A stretch of DNA of 20,207 bases. Source: JAGXLC01 sp964472385. GTDB taxonomy: Bacteria; Bacteroidota; Bacteroidia; Bacteroidales; UBA12077. The notes beneath the pieces were generated by a model. The model was not told the DNA's origin. It made no database searches and saw nothing but the letters and a program-made list of their open reading frames with translations. The stretch lies in NCBI GenBank assembly GCA_964472385.1, contig CAYYLT010000020.1:1-20207 (forward strand), written 5' to 3'. Positions 17,080 to 20,207 of this stretch are shown here, piece after piece. Positions within the stretch are counted from its first letter, which is position 1. The number at the start of each line of letters is the position of its first letter. Position numbers and translations under genes: made by a program.

Positions 17080-17303
17080 CTATTGATCCATTCTTTATTC
17101 TTAAACCACCTGAGGGATCCGGCAAGGACGTTTTGGCTGAAGTACCCCTCAGAGCGATGCTTCCTGCTGGATTGAAAAATATTATGGTCACGGGTTTGGG
17201 AACCATTGCCCACCGGGATGCCATGGGATTGCTGCAGAAAGGCCCGGGTTAGGGTTTGCTGAAAAATATCTGGAAGGGAGGCTGGATATAACCTGTATTA
17301 TTG

Positions 17304-17387
17304 TGCCCGGGGCGGGACTCGAACCCGCACCCCCTTGCGAGGACATGACCCTGAATCATGCGCGTCTACCAATTTCGCCACCCGGGC
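17304..17387 (-). tRNA. tRNA-Leu (anticodon CAG)
   Basis: The minus strand folds as a long-variable-arm tRNA of 84 nt. Acceptor arms GCCCGGG and CCCGGGC pair perfectly with discriminator A. TGGCGAAATTGGTAGACGC is the leucine-type D arm, the anticodon loop TTCAGGG lies between CATGA and TCATG, and the T arm carries GGTTCGAGTCC. The loop gives anticodon CAG, decoding CUG. The 3' CCA is not encoded. It lies between the decayed oxidoreductase and polX, at the edge of the carbohydrate cluster. Confidence 0.95.
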
Positions 17388-17437
17388 AGAACTCTGGTTT
17401 GGAACGGGAAAAGTTTTGTTTTTCCAATAAGCGGTTG

Positions 17438-17445
17438 CAAATATA
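17438..17445 (-). promoter_or_regulatory. Probable -7 box of the tRNA-Leu promoter
   Basis: CAAATATA on the plus strand reads TATATTTG on the minus strand, a full match to TAnnTTTG, about 50 nt before the tRNA 5' end. A matching -33 element at the expected spacing was not found. Confidence 0.4.
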
Positions 17446-17530
17446 ACAATTTTTTGGCTTGATGCCGATACAATACACAATGAATTTAGGGTTTATTCAA
17501 CATAGATTTTGAGCATATCAGTTGGCAAGC

Positions 17531-19252
17531 TTATCGAATCATCTGCTCAATCTCATTCCACGAATAAGTATTGATCACATCTTTGGGTTCAAGCCATGCT
17601 CTTCTGGCCTGGTTGACACCAAACCGCATATAGTTGAGATTATCCAGGGCGTGGGCATCGGTAGATATGACAATTTTAACCCCTTTATCCTTAGCCATCT
17701 TGGCGTATATATCAGACAGGTCCAATCTGTCAGGTGCCGCATTAATCTCCATAAAACAACCTTTTTGCGCTGCTGCATCCAGGATTTTCTCCATGTCAAT
17801 GTCATAACCTGCCCGTTTGCCAATCAGTCTGCCGGTGGGGTGAGCCATGATATGAAAATACGGATTCTCCATGGCTTTTAAGACCCGGTAAGTTTGCTTT
17901 TCCCGGTTCAGGTTCATGTTGTAATGTATGGCCACCACCACAATATCCAATTTTTCCAGAATGTCGTCAGAAAGATCCAGTGTCCCGTCTTCTAAAATGT
18001 CGACTTCCACTGATTTAAGCACTTTGATATCTTTGAGGTTTTCGTTCAGCCGATCTATATGCTCTATATGCGTGGCGAGTCTTTCTTCATCCAGTCCGTT
18101 GGCCATGGTGACACGTTTGGAATGGTCGGTGATGGCAAAATAGCTATAACTTCTCTTTCGGGCTCCTTCTACCATTTCTTCAAGGGTGAATCTGCCATCT
18201 GAAGCTTGGGTATGAGATTGCAAGTCTCCCTTGATGTCCTTCAGGGTTATGAGCGAGGGCAGGCTGTTCGTCCGGGCAGCTTCCACCTCACCTCTATTTT
18301 CTCTTAACTCGGGTTCTATAAAGGAAAGTCCGATATATTGGTACATTTCCTTCTCTGTTTTGCCAGCTTTCCAATACGCCCCCTCATAGATTCCATATTC
18401 ATTGATCTTATAACCTTTATCCTGCGCTATACGCCGTATAGCTACATTATGTGCTTTTGAACCGGTGAAATATAGCATTGCCGAACCATAGCTTTCAGCT
18501 GGTATCACACGCAGGTCGACCTGCAGCCCGGAACGCAGGATGACAGATGATTTGGTCTCTCCCTGAGCTATAATTTCCTCTGCTTCTTCATAATTGACAA
18601 AGTGTTCCATGAGTGCCGCAGGCCTGCTGCTTACCACCAGTAAATCCATATCCCCTACCGTTTCCTTTTTTCGTCGGTAACTTCCCGCAGCATCTACTGA
18701 TTCCACGCCTTCAAATGCTGAAATATATTGCATATACGATTCTATAATGTGCTCTGCAATAGCCCATTTGAAACGTCCTTGCGTTTCCCCTGACGATAGC
18801 TTATTGATCTCGTCCAGTATCTTTTGCTGTGTTTTTTTTCCAAACCCCTTTAAACGTTCAACCTCACCCGCTTTAGCAACCTTTTTGAGTTGTTCTATGT
18901 TTGTAATACCCAATTGTTCATACAGCACTTTGATGCTTTTGTTACCCAGCTGACTGATCTGCAATAGTTCATCCGTATTTACAGGGATCTTTTGTTGAAG
19001 TTTTTCCAGCTGTTGCAGTTTACCAGTTTGCACAAAATCCTTGATCTTGGATGCCATGTTTTTACCGATATCCGGTAAATCTGACAGGTCCTTCCCTTTA
19101 TTGACCATATCCGCCAGTTCTTTTGACATGTCCCGGATTGTTTGCGCAGCATTGCGGTAGGCCCGAATTCTGAAAGCGCTGGCACCTTCAATCTCAAGCA
19201 GATCAGATAGTTTTTTTAGTGCATCAGCAATTTCATGATTATGGATGGCCAT
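17531..19252 (-). CDS. polX: DNA polymerase/3'-5' exonuclease PolX
   Basis: 573 residues, the usual length for bacterial family X polymerase with a PHP domain. Residues 1-150 hold the helix-hairpin-helix region (LPDIGKNMASKI, LKGFGKKTQQKI). The nucleotidyl transferase core has GSYRRKKETVGDMDLL with metal ligands D201 and D203, a third at D246 (QVDLRV), and YFTGSKAHN. The PHP domain begins at about 341 with GDLQSHTQASDG and continues through FAITDHS, AHPTGRLIGKRAGYD, EINAAPDRLDL and VISTDAHALD. It fills gaps in base-excision repair, with the PHP domain giving 3'-5' exonuclease activity. The Gln in DLQ replaces the His of some relatives and occurs in other bacterial PolX. The start ATG is well placed, divergent from the lactonase gene. 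Confidence 0.97.
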   Translation of the reverse strand: MAIHNHEIADALKKLSDLLEIEGASAFRIRAYRNAAQTIRDMSKELADMVNKGKDLSDLPDIGKNMASKIKDFVQTGKLQQLEKLQQKIPVNTDELLQISQLGNKSIKVLYEQLGITNIEQLKKVAKAGEVERLKGFGKKTQQKILDEINKLSSGETQGRFKWAIAEHIIESYMQYISAFEGVESVDAAGSYRRKKETVGDMDLLVVSSRPAALMEHFVNYEEAEEIIAQGETKSSVILRSGLQVDLRVIPAESYGSAMLYFTGSKAHNVAIRRIAQDKGYKINEYGIYEGAYWKAGKTEKEMYQYIGLSFIEPELRENRGEVEAARTNSLPSLITLKDIKGDLQSHTQASDGRFTLEEMVEGARKRSYSYFAITDHSKRVTMANGLDEERLATHIEHIDRLNENLKDIKVLKSVEVDILEDGTLDLSDDILEKLDIVVVAIHYNMNLNREKQTYRVLKAMENPYFHIMAHPTGRLIGKRAGYDIDMEKILDAAAQKGCFMEINAAPDRLDLSDIYAKMAKDKGVKIVISTDAHALDNLNYMRFGVNQARRAWLEPKDVINTYSWNEIEQMIR

Positions 19253-19354
19253 AAGATTTGTATTTTGGATTTGGTCTTACAATTTAAACAAACTTTTAAA
19301 AAAAAGAAAGGATTTTTCCGGTGGTTTATTCGGCTTATATCCATAACTATTTTA

Positions 19355-19362
19355 TATTTTTG
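19355..19362 (+). promoter_or_regulatory. -7 promoter box of the lactonase gene
   Basis: TATTTTTG matches TAnnTTTG and lies 30 nt before the ATG at 19393, in the 140-nt gap between divergent polX and the lactonase gene. No convincing -33 element was found. Confidence 0.45.
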
Positions 19363-19392
19363 CAATTATGTTTTGAAATAAATCCCATTGTT

Positions 19393-20207
19393 ATGCATAA
19401 ATTATTTTATATTCTATGGATCTTTTGCCTTTTGGGGATCACAAAGGTCTGTTTTTCGCAGGATAAAACCACAAAGGAATTGCTGTATATAGGTACCTAT
19501 TCTCAGAGGGGAAGCCAGGGCATATATGTATTTCAGTTTGACAGAGAAAACCTGGATCTCAGACTGATCCAGACGGTTGAGGGAAAAGAGAGTCCGAGCT
19601 TTTTGGCCATACATCCTGACAAAGAATGTTTGTATGCTGTTTACCGGGAGGGGATTACCTCTGATTCCAAAGCCGGCACTGTAAAGGCATATAAGATTGG
19701 ACCGGAAGGCAGGCTTACCAGTCTCAATGAACAATCATCGGAAGGGCAGGGACCCTGCCACGTGAGTATCGATCCACAGGGCGCTTATGTTTATGTATCC
19801 AATTATGCGGATGGGAGTCTGGCTGTTTATCCCGCAGGCAGTGACGGAGCATTGTCTCCGGCTTCTGATGTTATTGTACACCGAGGCAGTGGACCCAGTG
19901 AACGCAGGCAGAAAAGTGCACACATGCATAGTATAGTTCCGGCATCCAATGGCAAATATGTGTATGCTTCCGATCTGGGCATGGATGCAATCATAGCTTA
20001 TGCGATCGATCGTGAAAATGGTACCTTAAGCTATAGTGAAGATCAATATACGCATACCAGAGCCGGTGGAGGTCCGCGCCATTTTGATATCCACCCATCC
20101 GGGAGATATGCCTATTCAGTTGAAGAGCTTACCTCGACCGTGGCCGCTTACGAGGTGGATAAGACAAATGGTGCTTTGCGTTATGTGGAACGTGGAAATA
20201 TGCTGCC
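19393..20207 (+). CDS. Secreted lactonase-family beta-propeller protein (3' partial)
   Basis: The frame is open from the ATG at 19393 to the right edge (271 full codons). The N-terminus MHKLFYILWIFCLLGITKVCFSQ is a signal peptide, followed by LLYIGTYSQRGSQGIYVFQFD, the usual opening of the lactonase (6-phosphogluconolactonase-like) seven-bladed propeller. Family motifs follow: SPSFLAIHPDKECLYAVYR, GQGPCHVSIDPQGAYVYVSNY, SAHMHSIVPASNGKYVYASDLG and GGGPRHFDIHPSGRYAYSVEE. The cytosolic E. coli Pgl enzyme opens 6-phosphogluconolactone, but an exported form probably acts on another sugar lactone or has a different role. About 90-100 C-terminal residues are expected beyond the edge. Whether it belongs functionally to the upstream cluster is unknown; polX and a tRNA lie between. 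Confidence 0.92.
   Translation, partial: MHKLFYILWIFCLLGITKVCFSQDKTTKELLYIGTYSQRGSQGIYVFQFDRENLDLRLIQTVEGKESPSFLAIHPDKECLYAVYREGITSDSKAGTVKAYKIGPEGRLTSLNEQSSEGQGPCHVSIDPQGAYVYVSNYADGSLAVYPAGSDGALSPASDVIVHRGSGPSERRQKSAHMHSIVPASNGKYVYASDLGMDAIIAYAIDRENGTLSYSEDQYTHTRAGGGPRHFDIHPSGRYAYSVEELTSTVAAYEVDKTNGALRYVERGNML

Larger units (their letters stand above)
15326..17252 (+). pseudogene. Decayed FAD-dependent oxidoreductase gene with Tat signal
   Basis: Four fragments rebuild one FAD-dependent oxidoreductase of the family with HGF-x-x-H and VTGLG-x-x-AHRDA motifs. Fragment 1 (15326-15610) has the Tat signal MKRRDFVKD and the dinucleotide fold VVVLGGSSAGVSAA, and ends CGT at a TAA stop (15611-15613). 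Fragment 2 continues in the same frame (RLWDIEPKG onward) to about 16315, where a frameshift leads into fragment 3 (QLDSENKWV to HGFNLH, about 16868). An inserted structure follows, then fragment 4 (DPFFILKPPEG to AHRDAMGLL, 17085-17252), which ends without the expected C-terminus. Similar exported oxidoreductases accompany glycosidases and sulfatases in other genomes, so this was probably once part of the upstream pathway. Loss of function is close to certain. Confidence 0.9.

Noticed and set aside
17298..17480. Minus-strand open frame across the tRNA
   Set aside because: It is a spurious translation of the tRNA-Leu gene.
17522..17881. Plus-strand open frame across the 3' end of polX
   Set aside because: It is antisense to a strongly conserved PHP domain and has no recognisable protein features.
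1..20207. CRISPR array, integrase, transposase or SusC/SusD genes
   Set aside because: None was found: there are no regularly spaced identical repeats and no open frame with such motifs on either strand.

Overview
The window looks like part of a Bacteroidota chromosome, probably from a marine or sediment lineage that degrades sulfated polysaccharides. Four things point there: a type IX secretion C-terminal domain on the first gene, TAnnTTTG-type promoter boxes, the scarcity of Shine-Dalgarno sites, and a serine-type sulfatase beside several carbohydrate-active enzymes. GC content is moderate, in the forties by eye.

Positions 1-15134 hold a one-strand carbohydrate-degradation cluster. It starts with two tandem paralogous glycoside hydrolase-like genes. 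The first is cut by the window edge and carries a lamin-tail-like region, seven tandem beta-sandwich-like repeats and a type IX sorting domain. The second is a single-module Sec-exported version. After a spacer with a long imperfect palindrome come an SDR dehydrogenase, an RraA/HMG-aldolase-like protein, a Tat-signal beta-propeller glycosidase (GH43/GH117-like), a lipoprotein sulfatase of the Ser type, a uroporphyrinogen-decarboxylase-superfamily protein and a right-handed beta-helix protein. No SusC/SusD pair, transporter or regulator lies inside the window. A plausible joint role is outside-in breakdown: surface hydrolysis, desulfation and exo-cleavage, then cytoplasmic oxidation, aldol cleavage and possibly demethylation of an unusual sugar. 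The substrate cannot be read from the sequence.

Positions 15326-17252 are a decayed FAD-dependent oxidoreductase gene with an in-frame stop, a frameshift, an inserted inverted-repeat structure and a missing 3' end. The inserted structure is nested: a 103-nt REP-like palindrome sits inside one arm of a 31-bp inverted repeat, and the other arm preserves the uninterrupted form. A related palindrome lies at 10189-10313, overlapping the stop codon of the glycosidase gene.

Positions 17304-20207 return to housekeeping content: a tRNA-Leu(CAG) and polX on the minus strand, then, divergent from polX, a secreted lactonase-family beta-propeller gene that runs off the right edge.
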